From Desmodesmus armatus (lineage: Eukaryota; Chlorophyta; Chlorophyceae; Sphaeropleales; Scenedesmaceae): 64,000 nt of DNA. A model generated the notes under the pieces. It saw only the letters and a list, made by a program, of their open reading frames with translations. It made no database searches and was not told the DNA's origin. Both the position numbers and the translations under genes were made by a program. Location of the stretch: positions 1 to 64,000 of the forward strand of contig VIIQ02000782.1 of NCBI GenBank assembly GCA_007449985.2. The letters are read 5' to 3'. This document shows positions 1 through 10,060 of the stretch, one piece after another (the stretch's first letter is position 1; each line of letters begins with the position of its first letter).

Positions 1-1222
1 AGTCGCACTGACGCACCCGATTGCTTGGCCGCCCGATAGGATGTGTGGGTGCAGTGCGTACTGCGGTCAATGCCAGCGTTGACCCAGTTTGCAGCATCGC
101 TGCTCTCATGCTAGCTTTATGGTTACTGATGCAAATGCATGTGTTCGTCTTGGTCCGAGCTGGCGTTGTGCCTGGTCACCAGGCTAGGTTTATGGTGAGG
201 TTTTTGTTGAGTTGTCCGAGGCCTTGGGGCATGCAGGTGTGGAATGCGATGCCCTTATGCTCGCTTATGGTGTCGGACCGTCGTTCCAACGGTAATTTCT
301 TTCTTCTTGTGCTCTTCGAGACCAGAATCGCCCTTGAAGGGGCGTAGGTGCAGCCCTAGCGCGAGAAAAGGGTAGTGTAGTAGCTCAGTAAGCAAAGCGG
401 CTGGACAGGAGGGCGATAGCCAGGTGTGTCAGCAATCATCGGAAGGGTTAGATTCACACCGCAACGTACCCCTGTCTGTTTGCACAGGGACAGCGGTATG
501 CCATAGCATAAAGGGCCAGTTAGGTCAGCAACGCGCTTCAGCCTAGGCTACACTGTGCACAAGGGGTTGGGAGTGGAAGGTGGGAGGGGTTTTTCTGTTC
601 CTCTGCAGTCTCCGCTTCCGTAGGTTGATCAGTCACAGCATTCAGCTGCAAGGTTAAGCAGCAAAGCCAGCCCCACAGCGCGGGGCTGCATCCAGCACAT
701 CAGCAGCAGCGTTCCGCTGCTGCCATTGCGAGGGGGTTGCCCTGGATCCAGCTGACCAAAGGCGCCGGCCAGCAACCAGGAGCTCCTCGCAGTTGCCAAC
801 GCACGCTGGTCCCTCAGCGAACAGCTATGGCAATCCAAAGGCAGCAGCTCAACGCGCACAGCAAGAGCTTGCTGCCAGTCCCTCTGCCCCGACAGCACAG
901 CAGCAGGAGGTCTCCGCCACTGGGTCAGAGCAGCATCAGAGTCTGGCAGCGAGGAGGAGTTTGCCACCCCAGCCTCGCAGCCAGCACTATTGGAGCGCAC
1001 TGCTACCAGCAGCAGCAGCGCTGTGCTAGATCGGGAGCTCAACCGGCTTGCAGAGCTTTGGGGACTCTCACCCCTGGAGCCAGGTGCCGCTGCCTCAACG
1101 CCTAGCAGCGCGGCACCAACTCCCAGGCAGTTGCAGTTTGGCTCGGCTGGCCTCAGCAGGCTGCAGCAGCCAGTTCAGGGTTTACAGCTCCAGCTGCCCA
1201 GCACTTTCAAGCAGCTGACAGC
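1..1222. other. Upstream part of the first retroelement or flank; no gene identified
   Basis: No protein family is recognisable. From about 640 the sequence is rich in CAG/GCA triplets and is open in several frames at once, which is what triplet-repeat DNA does whether or not it codes. A short Gln/Ala/Ser-rich reading around 990-1235 could be a gag remnant of the Ty3/gypsy element downstream, but no zinc knuckle or capsid motif is visible. No terminal repeat could be matched between this stretch and 7.5-9.0 kb, so the left boundary of the element is unknown. Confidence 0.4.
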
Positions 1223-2189
1223 ATGGAGGCACTAGCAACACTGCTCTCAGCAGCAGTAACACAGGCAGGGAGAGCAGCATTGGGAGCAGCAAGGTTGGGA
1301 GCAGGGCGAGCAGCAGTCGGATGCAGCAGCAGAGGCCAGCAGTTCTCTGCAGCGCCTCAGGGGAGCAAGCAAACCGCCTCCGCGTCCAGCAGCAGCGCAG
1401 CAGCGGAAGCGCCCACAGCTGGGGCGGGCATCGACGGGTTTGATCCCACCGGTGCTGAGGAGGTTGTCCACCCACCTCTGCTGCACTGCTGCAGTGCAGC
1501 GTGTGCGCTGTGCGTGGTCATCCTGGCAGGCCTGTTCTATTTCTGCGTGGACAAGCCCCTGTGCGGGTGGCCCTCCTACCTCTTCCAGCGCCTGCTGGCA
1601 GCAGCCAGCCAGCGGTGTGGCAGCCTAACAACAGGGCGCAGCCAGTCGTCCCAGCCCCCGAGGCAGGCGAGTTTGCCGACCCGACCATGCAGGCACTCCC
1701 AGCCGCAAGCGCCGGCACAGCCAGCAACGGGACGGCAGCCGGTGGGCACGCTATGCAGCACGCATGCGACAGTGGTGCAGCAGCCGCCACGCCTTCAGTG
1801 GCAGTGCCGTGTTTGCACGGTTGGCGCTCTTTCTGCTGCTGTTGTGCACGTCCTGCACAGTAACGGCTTCAGCCATGCAGTGCCCTCAGCGCTGGGCCTT
1901 GGTGGCTCTCTCAGCAGCAGCCTGCAACGCATGCAGCTGGGCACAGCTGACCAAGGGCTGGCTGAGCAGGCTATGCAGCTGCTGGGCCACGAGCTAGGGG
2001 CCCTGCACCGCAGTTGTTTTCGCAGCTGCGGGGCAGCAGGATGAAGAGCAGCAGGTGCACTGGTACAGGGCAGACCCCTCCGCCCTGGACCAGTTGGGCA
2101 CAGAGGGGAGACTGAAGAACCGTATGATTCGCGCTGGTCAGTCAATCCGGATGGACAGCAAATTTAGGCAATCACCCAGCAGCATCTGC

Positions 2190-3294
2190 AGCAGAGCAGC
2201 ACAGGCTGCTGCAGATCCTCAAGGAGTTACGGCACGCCTTTGCCTACTCCCTGAAGGACTTGCCGGGGTATTCAGGGGTACTGGGGCCAGCACACTTCGA
2301 CCTGAAGGAGGAGAAACCCATGTGGCAGGCACCCAGGCAGTACACCGATGAGGAGCTGTCAGTGGGTGACAGCAAGGTGCAGGAAATGCTGGCAGGGATA
2401 TTATTTATGAGGTGCCGACCACCGTCCGGCATGCCTCAGCGCCGACGCTGCCTATGAAGCGTGTGCCTGACGGCAGCTGGACGGACAAACGGTTCGCCAT
2501 AGACATGCGGCACATCAACAGCAACACAGTGCCAGACCGCTACGGCATGCCGCTGCCAGAGGACCTGTTCCGGCGCATGCGGGGCGCCAAGGTCCTCTCG
2601 AAGCTTGACTGCCGTAGCGGCTTCTTCCAGATAGAGCTGGACCTCCCAAGCCAGATGCACACGGTGTTCCACTGGCGGGGGAAGTGCTGTCCCGTATGCG
2701 TTCCGCCGCCTGCCGTTTGGGCATGTGTCAGCAACAGCCATTTTCCAGCGCCGCATGGAGATGGAGCTGCAGGCAGCGGGGTTGGCGGACAGGTGCTGTG
2801 TCTTTGTAGATGACATCTGCATCTACACTGACACAGTGGAGGAGCACCTGCAGGTGCTGCAGCAACTGTTGCAGCATCTGCACAAGGTGGGGCTCAGGGT
2901 GCACCCAGCCAAGAGCATCCTGCTCACTGACTGCCTGCCCTACCTGGGTCACCTGGTCACAACTACAGAGCTCCGGCCAGACCCAGCCAAGGTGGCAGCC
3001 ATGGTCGCTCTGCAGCCGCCCAACAGCATCAAGCGCCTGCAGGCCCACTTAGGCCTCTTTAATTACTACAGATGCTACATCCCTTACTTCAGCCACGCTG
3101 CGCAGCCGCTGTATGCGTTGCTGCGCAAGGGCGCGCAGTTCGTGTGGGGGGACGAACAGCAGCAAGCCTACCAGCGCCTTAAGGCAGCCCTCACGCAGCC
3201 GGGGCTGGCGCTGCGACAGCCCGACCCCAACAGGCCCTTCCGCCTGTACACGGACTGGAGCTGCAATGGCATAGCTGCAGTTCTGCACCAATAG
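2190..3294 (+). pseudogene. Ty3/gypsy reverse transcriptase domain (frameshifted)
   Basis: The N-terminal part reads LKDLPG...HFDLKEEKPMWQAPRQY in one frame. It continues in a second frame from 2412 with DKRFAIDMRHIN...DRYGMPLPEDLF and SKLDCRSGFFQIEL. It ends in a third frame from 2725 with the catalytic CVFVDDICIYTDTVEEH, then YLGHLV and LGLFNYYRCYIPYFS. These are the fingers, palm and thumb blocks of Ty3/gypsy RT with the catalytic DD present. Two frame changes (about 2400 and 2690) and a TAG at 3292 break it. The last part (PFRLYTDWSCNGIAAVLHQ) already belongs to the start of RNase H. Confidence 0.85.
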
Positions 3295-3325
3295 GACGAC
3301 AGCGGGCAAGAGCACCTGGTAGCCT

Positions 3326-3610
3326 GTGTCTCGGTCGCTCAACGGCGCTGAGAAGCAGTACCCAGCGTGGAAGGGGGAGTTGCTGGCAGCAGTTTTCGGC
3401 ATCAAGGCCTTCAGGCCCTACTTGATCTCAAGGCGGTTTCAGCTGCTGACAGACCATCGCGCGCTGCTGTGGATGCTCACACAAAAAGCACCCACAGGGC
3501 AGCTGGCGCGGTGGATCCTCAGCATCTCTGAGTACCAGTTTGACCTGGTCCACAGGGCCGGCAGCAGCAATCCGGCAGACCTGCCCAGCAGGGAGCCGAT
3601 TGCCTGTGCA
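3326..3610 (+). pseudogene. Ty3/gypsy RNase H domain
   Basis: It reads SLNGAEKQYPAWKGELLAAVFG, then LLTDHRALLWML, then LVHRAGSSNPADLPSR. These are the E- and D-containing blocks of the RNase H that follows RT in Ty3/gypsy pol and the conserved region before the integrase linker. The first Asp block (YTDWS) is in the preceding frame, so one frameshift near 3330 separates the halves. Downstream, to about 4400, is Gln/Ala-rich spacer open in several frames. Confidence 0.85.
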
Positions 3611-4419
3611 GCAGACTGGACTGGCAGCAGGCAGGATTCCGGTCCTCCCAGTGTGTCATCCCCGCAGTGTACCTGCCCAATGGCACACCAGACCAGACAG
3701 TGTACAGCGAACAGGTGTTGGAGGCCCACATCCAGCAGCAGCAGCAAACCCCTCACACAGCAGTCAGCAGCAGCAGCCCAGTGGTGGCGCTCGCTGCTGG
3801 CATGTGCGGCACTGGCCGACCCGCGCATTGCAGAAGCGCCAAGGCCCAGTCAGATCCTAGCTGATGCTGCTGGTGACACCAAGCCGTCTCCAGCAGCACG
3901 ACAGTATCACCATCTTTGCGCCCTCTCTGCCATCAGTGCAGCTGCCACCGCAGGGATCGACCACTTCGACCCCAGCGCAGCAGTTGCAGCCACACTGCTG
4001 CGGGGGGGGGGGGGGGGGTACAGGGCCCTCCGCTGTTTCGCAACAGGCTGCAGCCATGCAGCAGCCGCAACAATCAGCACAGGTGCAGCAGCCGCAGTCG
4101 GCAGCTGCACCACGGCAACAGGCAGCTGCTGGGCAGCAGCAGCAGCAGCAGCAGCACACCCGCAGCAGCGCAGCAAGCAGCAAGGGAGTCGTTCCTGCAA
4201 CACCCTGCCAGAGCCTGGCCACAACAACAGCTCAAACAAGCAGCAGCTGGCTGGGTCGCAGCCGCCTGCAGCAGGCCAGTCCCGGCGGCAGCAGCTGCTG
4301 TGGCCGCCCCACCACTCACAGGGCTTTATGAAGGCGGCCCTGACCCAGCAGGAGTCCGTCGCACAGCGCAGCTAAACACGGGCGCAGTAGCACACACCTT
4401 CTTCCCAGCAGTACAGCAG

Positions 4420-5410
4420 CAGAGTGTCGTGCTCTACGAGCCGTTTGGGGGTTGTGCGCGGGGTTGGAGATGGTGCTGCGCTCAGGGTTTAGAGTAGTAG
4501 GCTACTACTACTCAGACATAGACCCCAAGGCGCAGCAGGTCATGCAGCACAGGCTGCAACAGCTCCAGCACCTCTACCCAGCGCAGCTCCCCTCAGCAGC
4601 GCTGCAGCACGCGCTCAGCACCTTCCGGTGATGTACGGCAAGTCAGCACCAGCAGCATCCGTGCTGCAGCCAGCAGACACCCTACGGCACAGTGGTTGGT
4701 GGTGGCCGGTTGGCCGTGTCAGGACTTCTCTCAGGCAGGCAGCTCAGCAGGGCTACAAGGGGGCAGGGCACAGCTGCTGTACGACGTCGTGCGCATCATC
4801 GGCACTCTGCAGCAGCTGATGCCTCTGCAGCCACCCGGGTATGTGCTTGAGAATGTCCCCATGCAGCACCATCAGGATGCTCGGATAGCACAAACTGACT
4901 TCCAGCACATTTGCAGCACCATAGGGCAGCCGATCGTAGTGGACGCAGCTCAGTTTGGGAGCCTTGCGCACCGACTGAGGAACTTTTGGTGCAACTTAGC
5001 GTCCCCAAGCAGCTTGCGGGGGCAATCAGTCAGGCGTGCCGGCCAGCAGGCCGCACAGTGCAGCTGGCTCTGCTGCCTCACAGGCAAGCACAGCCAGTCA
5101 GCAGGGGTGACCAGCCACCCCAATATCAGTGTAATGCGCCCGGGCAGCCCCGCGCTGCCTGGCCTACACTGATGAGCAGGCGCGGTTCATACGCGTTCCG
5201 CCCACAACAGCCTGGTGCCATCTGGGACACCTCTGTCCCTGCCATGCCCAGGTGGGCAGAGCCTGCAGCTGTGGAGCGCGAGGTTGCACTTGGGCTTCTG
5301 CCTGGTAGCACCGCTGCAGCGGGACTGTCAGACGGGGACAGGTGTGCCTTGCTGGGGCAGTGCATTGACGCCAATGCACTGCAATGCATCATGGCCATCA
5401 GCATGGCATG
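4420..5410 (+). pseudogene. Cytosine-5 DNA methyltransferase inside the retroelement pol
   Basis: All main motifs of a C5 cytosine methyltransferase appear in order. Motif I (SAM binding) is LYEPFGGCARG, followed after a one-base shift by LEMVLRSGFRVVGYYYSDID. Motif IV with the catalytic Cys is VAGWPCQDFSQAG at about 4700. Motif VI is YVLENVPM at about 4840. Motif VIII is AAQFGSLAHRLRNFW at about 4945. A target-recognition-like stretch follows, and motifs IX/X resemble RWAEPAAVEREVALGLLP and ALLGQCIDANALQ at about 5250-5390. Enzymes of this family transfer a methyl group from SAM to cytosine in DNA. It sits between RNase H and integrase on the same strand, so it is element-borne rather than a host gene. 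Frames change at about 4460, 4620-4690 and near 5000, so this copy is interrupted. RNA-directed DNMT2-like activity cannot be excluded from motifs alone. Confidence 0.85.
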
Positions 5411-5639
5411 GTGGCAGCACTTGACAGCACCAGCTGGCGGTCCAGGCCCAGGGCCTGCCGCACAGGGGGTTGGTGTTTGGGGGGGTGCAGCAGCAGCAGC
5501 CCCGGCTGCAGCTGCGGCATCCAGCAGTGGCACTTCAACAGCAGCAGCCAACGGCGGCTGCAGCACCGGGGCCAGCAGTGGTGAGGGGGGTACCTGGCAT
5601 GCCCTTCTCGCACACTTGTCAGCCTGCGCAGCACAGGAG

Positions 5640-6640
5640 GCGCTCACGACGGGCGGTAATGCAGCTGAGATCTGGCTTGATCACCCAGCCCTCAGCTACC
5701 TGCAGTCCGGTCAAATGCCCTCCGACAGCAGCAGCAAGGAGAAGACCAGGGTACAGCAGCGGCTCAGGCTTTATCGCTGGGACGCTGCGCAGCAGCACCT
5801 GCTACGGGTGCAGCAGGACGGCAGCACACGCATCGTGCCTAAGCCCGACCAACGCTTGCCGCTCATTCAGCAGCAGCACGAGCGGTGTGGGCACTTTGGC
5901 GTACGCAGGACTGCCGCACTGCTTGCCACCAAGTACTGGTGGCATGGCATGCTTGCAGACACTGATGCAGTTGTTGGCCGCTGTCAGCACTGCAGTAGGG
6001 TTCAGGCCAGCTTCAGCAGCAAGGGCAACAGGGCTGAACTGCAGTCCATCCCCATAAGCAGCATGGGTTTCCGCTGGCACGTAGACCTCGCTGGGCCGTT
6101 CCCAGAGAGCCAGCGCGGCTCTCGGTACGTGCTCGTAGCTGTTGAGGCGTTCAGCAAGTGGTTGGAGGTTGTCCCCATCCCCAACAAGGAGCCCAGCACA
6201 GTGGCATACGCCTTCCTGCACCATGTGTTGGCCAGGTTTGCCGCACCGGGGCAGGTTGTCAGCAACAATGGGGTGGAGTTCACTGAGGGGGAGTTTGCAC
6301 AGCTCTTGGGGGACAGCTTCATAGATCACTGCACCACCTCGCCTGCCCACTCTCAGGCCAATGGGCAGGCAGAGAAGGCTGTGGACATCGTCAAGCGCGC
6401 CCTGCGCAAGATGTGTCTGCAGCGGCACAAGCTAGACGACTGGGACACTGACGTCGCCTGGCTTACCCTAGGGTATAGGTGCAGCCCGCACAGCAGCACA
6501 GGGTTCACACCCTACGAGCTGCTGTTCGCCAGGCGGCCGGTAGTGCCCCCAGCAGTACGCAGCGGCTTGCAGCAGCCGCTGCAGTTTGATGACCCTGCAG
6601 CAGCAGCCACAGACCTTTGCAGCGCCGGGAACTCGTACAG
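5640..6640 (+). pseudogene. Ty3/gypsy integrase (zinc and catalytic domains)
   Basis: The HHCC zinc domain is readable as HERCGHFGVRRTAALLATKY...CQHC. The catalytic core follows with HVDLAGPF (first Asp), VVSNNGVEF at the second site, and SPAHSQANGQAEKAV (Glu). At the second site the usual Asp-Asn-Gly is Asn-Asn-Gly, so the second catalytic Asp is missing in this copy. The C-terminal core block YRCSPHSSTGFTPYELLFARRP is well kept. The integrase would insert the cDNA into host chromatin. It is in the same frame as the end of the methyltransferase, and the frame shifts again near 6600. Confidence 0.9.
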
Positions 6641-7489
6641 CGCCTCTGCCCTGAGGCGCTCGAGAATCTCAGCATCGCGCAGCACAGGGACCAGCGCCGC
6701 TACGCAGTGGTCAGGTCCAAGGGCTACCAGCCACGCATGTACAGGTTCCAGCCAGGGGACTATGTGTACACGCAGCAGTTGCAGCGACACAGCACATTGC
6801 AGCCGCAGGCAAAGCCCGGCATTCTTAGGGTCAAGCAGGTCCTGCCGTCAGGGGTGCTGCAGTTGCAGGGCAAGTGCGGCCGCACAGCAGAGGTCCACAG
6901 CGACCACTGCGCGCCCTGCCACCTGCCGCACTTAGACGGGGAGGTTGATCCTCTCCTGGTGGAGGATGTGGATCACATAGTCTGTGAGGTCTGTGGGCGG
7001 GAGGAGCCAGAGTCCCATCTGCTGCTGTGCGACATCTGCAACGCAGGGTATCACACCTTTTGCTTGCAGCCGCCGCTCAACGCAGTACCCAGCGGGGACT
7101 GGCTCTGCCCTCAGTGTGTTGAGGAGGGGTACACCGCAACAGACGCAGCAGCACGGGAGCAGCAGCGCCAGCTCATACAGGGGGAAGCGCAGCGCCCAGT
7201 GCTGTTCCCTTCTGCAGCCATGCGTCGCAGGGATGACACAGCAGCAGGGTTGGATGGCAGGTTGCTGCTCAAGAGCAAGCACGACCCAGCAACGGGGCTG
7301 CCAGCCAGCTACTGGGGTAGGGTGCACTACCGTGGGGCGCAGTTCAGGCCCTACTACTTCCTGGTGGTATATCAGGATGGTGTTACCCAGGAAGCCACCC
7401 GGCGGGCACTCACGAAGTGGCTCATGCCGGCGGGTACCCAGTTGCCCTCAGCAGTGCAGATTCCTGCGCCGCCGTCCCTGGCACAGTAG
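6617..7489 (+). CDS. Integrase C-terminus with PHD finger and Tudor-like tail
   Basis: This 290-residue ORF is in the next frame after the integrase core. Its first 90 residues are the integrase C-terminal barrel ([26 protein letters not shown]). A complete C4HC3 PHD finger follows: CEVC, CDIC, H and C in YHTFC, then CPQC, at about 6980-7125. PHD fingers read histone H3 tails. The last 80 residues contain YWGRVHYRG and [18 protein letters not shown], which resembles a Tudor-like barrel. In chromoviruses a chromodomain occupies this place and guides integration, so a PHD/Tudor module here could play the same part. The ORF itself has no internal stop. Confidence 0.8.
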   Translation: MQRRELVQRLCPEALENLSIAQHRDQRRYAVVRSKGYQPRMYRFQPGDYVYTQQLQRHSTLQPQAKPGILRVKQVLPSGVLQLQGKCGRTAEVHSDHCAPCHLPHLDGEVDPLLVEDVDHIVCEVCGREEPESHLLLCDICNAGYHTFCLQPPLNAVPSGDWLCPQCVEEGYTATDAAAREQQRQLIQGEAQRPVLFPSAAMRRRDDTAAGLDGRLLLKSKHDPATGLPASYWGRVHYRGAQFRPYYFLVVYQDGVTQEATRRALTKWLMPAGTQLPSAVQIPAPPSLAQ

Positions 7490-7691
7490 CATGCCGCCTT
7501 AGGGCCGCTGCTGCACACCAGGGAAGGCTGTGCTGGGAGGGTTGGATGGTTGGGTGGTTCTCAGGTATTGTCGTGCATAGGTTGTCTGGCATGATCGCTG
7601 GTCAAGAGCTGACCAGTGGTGTGCTTGTTTGTTTGTGTGTTGTACTGTGCTGGCGTTTGCGTGCAGGTGTTGCACAACCAGGGCAGGAGCT

Positions 7692-8354
7692 ATGGGGGAT
7701 TTCTCAGCAGCAGTTGGGGGTCGCTTCAGGCACCATTTAGGCCTAGAGGCCTACGTGCTGGAGGCGTCTGACTTGGGTTTAGAGGGTGCATGCCCTGCCA
7801 TTGTGCGTGTGTTGCAGGGTGTGGATGTCGGCTTGGGGTTGTCTGCAGCAGGGGGCTTTACCTTGGGTTCCCCTGGGCAGCAAGTTGGCTTTGGGGATAG
7901 AGTCCCTCTAGGGGCCAATGTGGGCGATGCCCTGGGGTTGCGGCGTCTGGCTGGCGGTGAGCGTGAGTCTGTGCAGCTCGTGCTGGCTGCACCCAGCCCT
8001 GATGGGCGCCTCACTGGTTTTCATGTAGTAGCTGCAGAGCGCTCGCCCATGCAAGATCACTCAGACCTGCAGGGGTACAGCTTTGCAGCTGGTGCCCACA
8101 TCATCAGTGGTGACGGTGTTGGTGCGATGTTTGAGGGTTACCTGCGCAGTCTGTCGGTTGGCAGTGGTGTGCCCGCTGGCAGCAGTGAGCTGATCACGCG
8201 TGTCAGTCGCTGTGTGATCACAGAGTCCCTGTTTGCTGTGGTGTTTGAGCAGCCGGTGGTGATGCTGCATGTCAATCCATGGCTGCGAGGGCAGAATGTT
8301 CACGTCCCGGTTTCAGCAGAGGCCAAGTTGGGGCCCTCTGCAGGCAGGTCATAG
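7692..8354 (+). CDS. Unidentified ORF downstream of the retroelement pol
   Basis: From an ATG at 7692 the frame stays open for 220 residues (MGDFSAAVGGRF...). It has a mixed, non-repetitive composition with many Gly, Val and Leu, including GFGDRVPLGANVGDALGLRRL and RVSRCVITESLFAVVFEQPVV. No family is recognised, and there is no signal peptide or clear membrane segment. It lies 200 bases after the integrase/PHD ORF on the same strand. It could be an extra ORF of that element, an exon of a host gene, or a chance ORF in GC-rich DNA. The non-repetitive composition argues mildly for coding. Confidence 0.4.
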   Translation: MGDFSAAVGGRFRHHLGLEAYVLEASDLGLEGACPAIVRVLQGVDVGLGLSAAGGFTLGSPGQQVGFGDRVPLGANVGDALGLRRLAGGERESVQLVLAAPSPDGRLTGFHVVAAERSPMQDHSDLQGYSFAAGAHIISGDGVGAMFEGYLRSLSVGSGVPAGSSELITRVSRCVITESLFAVVFEQPVVMLHVNPWLRGQNVHVPVSAEAKLGPSAGRS

Positions 8355-9097
8355 AAGAGTTGGGATGTGGCCGTTGGAGCACAGTGCGTTGTTCTGAATT
8401 AGTATGCCTGAGGGAGGTCTCCAGCAGGTGTTTTGTGGTGCTTGGGGTGGATGGCTGGTGCATTACCTGTGTTGATTAGCTGTCGCATCAGTGCATCTTT
8501 GTCTTGTTGCATGGGTTTGCGGGGTAAGATTTGCGCTCAGCTTCTCTATTTTCAGTGCTTTCGAGCACGCCATTGTTAGGGCGTAGCACCAAGGGTACAG
8601 TTGTGCCTGGGTTGTGCTCGTCCGCAGGGCTTCTGTGCAGCTGTGCCCTTGTCAGGACCCAGCCAAGTTTCTGGCAGTTAAGTTGGTCAGCAGTTGCGCT
8701 AGGATGTATGCACCTTTTCTGGGTTTTGGTGTGCACATCACACACAGAGTTGCTTGCAGCCGTGTGTAGTCCTGTTGTCATCCATGTTTTCTTTGGGAGG
8801 GTAGGCATTTGTTTTGCATGCCATGGATGCTACATGTGTGCTGTGCACGGTGCTGCGTTCCCCTTGTCACCCGCATCACCGTGGGGGGGTGTCAGCAGTA
8901 CACTCTCAGTCACACTCTAGCAGCATGAGCTCTCTTTCTTTTTTCCTTCAGCGTGTATCAGCAGACAATTGCATGCATGCTCAACACATGAGGTACAATC
9001 ATCGAGTGCTTGCTATTTATCCAGCCTTCAGTCAAGTCTAGCCACAGTCCAGGCAGGCCGATCTGGCACTGGTGCTGTCACTCGCGTCAGCACCAAG
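8355..9097. other. No gene seen
   Basis: No recognisable protein, RNA or repeat is seen. The last 50 bases (from about 9050) match the start of a dispersed repeat that occurs again at about 19915. Confidence 0.5.
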
Positions 9098-10060
9098 CAG
9101 TCGCAGTCGCAGTCGCAGTCGCAGTCGCAGTCGCAGTCGCAGTCGCAGTCGCAGTCGCAGTCGCACTCGCACCCTCCTCGCACACGCAGTCGCAGTTGCA
9201 GTTGCAGTCGCAGTCGCAGTCGCAGTCGCAGTCGCAGTCGCAGTCGCAGTCGCAGTCGCAGTCGCAGTCGCAGTCGCACCAAGCAGTCGCAGGCGCAGTC
9301 GCAGTCGCAGTCGCAGTCGCAGTCGCAGTCGCACACGCACTCGCACCCTCCTCGCACCCTTCTCACACTCGCACTCGCACCCTCCTCGCACTCGCACTCG
9401 CACCCGCACCCTCCTCGCACTCGCACTCGCACCCTCCGCGCACTCGCACTCGCACTCGCACTCGCACCCGCACTCGCACCCTCCTCGCAGTCGCAGTCGC
9501 ACCCTCCTCGCACTCGCACTCGCACTGGCACCCTCCTCGCACTCGCACTCGCACTCGCAGTCGCACTCGCAGTCGCACCCTCCTCGCACTCGCACTCGCA
9601 CCTCCTCGCACTCGCACCCTCTTCGCACTCGCACATGCACTCGCACCCTCCTCGCACTCGCACTCGCACTCGCACTCGCACCCTCCTCGCACTCGCACAC
9701 ACATTCGCAGTCGCACTCGCACGCGCACTCGCACCCTCCTCGCATTCGCACTCGCACTCGCACGCACACTCGCACCCTTGGTGCACCCTTCTCACACTTG
9801 CACTCACACTCGCACCCTCCTCGCACCCTTCTCACACTCGCACTCACACTCGCACCCTCCTCGCGCCCGCGCCCGCACCCGGTATGCATGGTGCTGTGCA
9901 TATGCACATGTACCAACAGAGCAGTTGCAGGTCACTTTGCCTCTTGGCCTAAAAGTAGTGCACCGAGCAACCCCGCGCAGCGCGTGCAAGTGGGGCAGGT
10001 CGTGGGCTAGGCTTGCCAAAAGTAACTAATTAGCGTTGTCGCCAGCGTGCTTATTGACAA
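9050..10060 (+). repeat. Dispersed repeat copy A, interrupted by satellite
   Basis: The left part (CAGGCCGATCTGG near 9052) and the right part (from ACATGT near 9904 to GCTTATTG near 10056) match 19915-20125 in order, with blocks such as CAGCGCGTGCAAGTGGGGCA and GGGCTAGGCT shared. In the second copy the two parts are almost adjacent. Here they are separated by about 800 bases of hexamer satellite, so the array arose or inserted within the repeat. Confidence 0.75.
9098..9880 (+). repeat. Hexanucleotide satellite (CAGTCG / CACTCG)n
   Basis: About 780 bases are made almost entirely of 6-bp units. The first part is dominated by CAGTCG, the second by CACTCG, with CCCTCCTCG spacers recurring and giving a loose higher-order period. 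Every frame is open on both strands because six is divisible by three. The long Ser/Arg, Ala/Val or Cys/Glu repeat ORFs here are therefore artefacts, not genes. Confidence 0.95.

Larger units (their letters stand above)
1223..7489 (+). mobile_element. Decayed Ty3/gypsy-like retrotransposon with DNA methyltransferase and PHD finger
   Basis: Domain order along the plus strand is: an unidentified Ala/Ser-rich region with one hydrophobic stretch (1223-2044), RT (about 2190-3290), RNase H (about 3330-3610), Gln/Ala-rich spacer, cytosine-5 methyltransferase (about 4420-5410), spacer, integrase (about 5860-6600), integrase C-terminal part, PHD finger (about 6980-7125) and a Tudor-like tail to 7489. 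RT to RNase H to integrase is the Ty3/gypsy order. The reading frame changes at about 2400, 2690, 3330, 4460, 4620-4690, 4950-5010 and 6600, and there is an in-frame TAG at 3292. This copy is therefore non-functional as written, although some shifts may be assembly indels. Long terminal repeats were not found by eye, so both boundaries are approximate. Confidence 0.8.

Noticed and set aside
1223..2044. 273-residue ORF as a host membrane protein
   Set aside because: It has one hydrophobic stretch but otherwise GCA/CAG-derived composition, and another frame also gives a hydrophobic stretch. It lies directly before the retroelement RT and is more likely part of that element.
9098..9880. CRISPR array
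   Set aside because: The repeats are contiguous hexamers without unique spacers, in a eukaryotic context.
9028..10029. Long ORFs on both strands of 250-340 residues made of Ser/Arg, Ala/Val, Gln or Cys/Glu repeats
   Set aside because: They are translations of the 6-bp satellite. A unit length divisible by three keeps all frames open, and no flanking coding sequence supports them.
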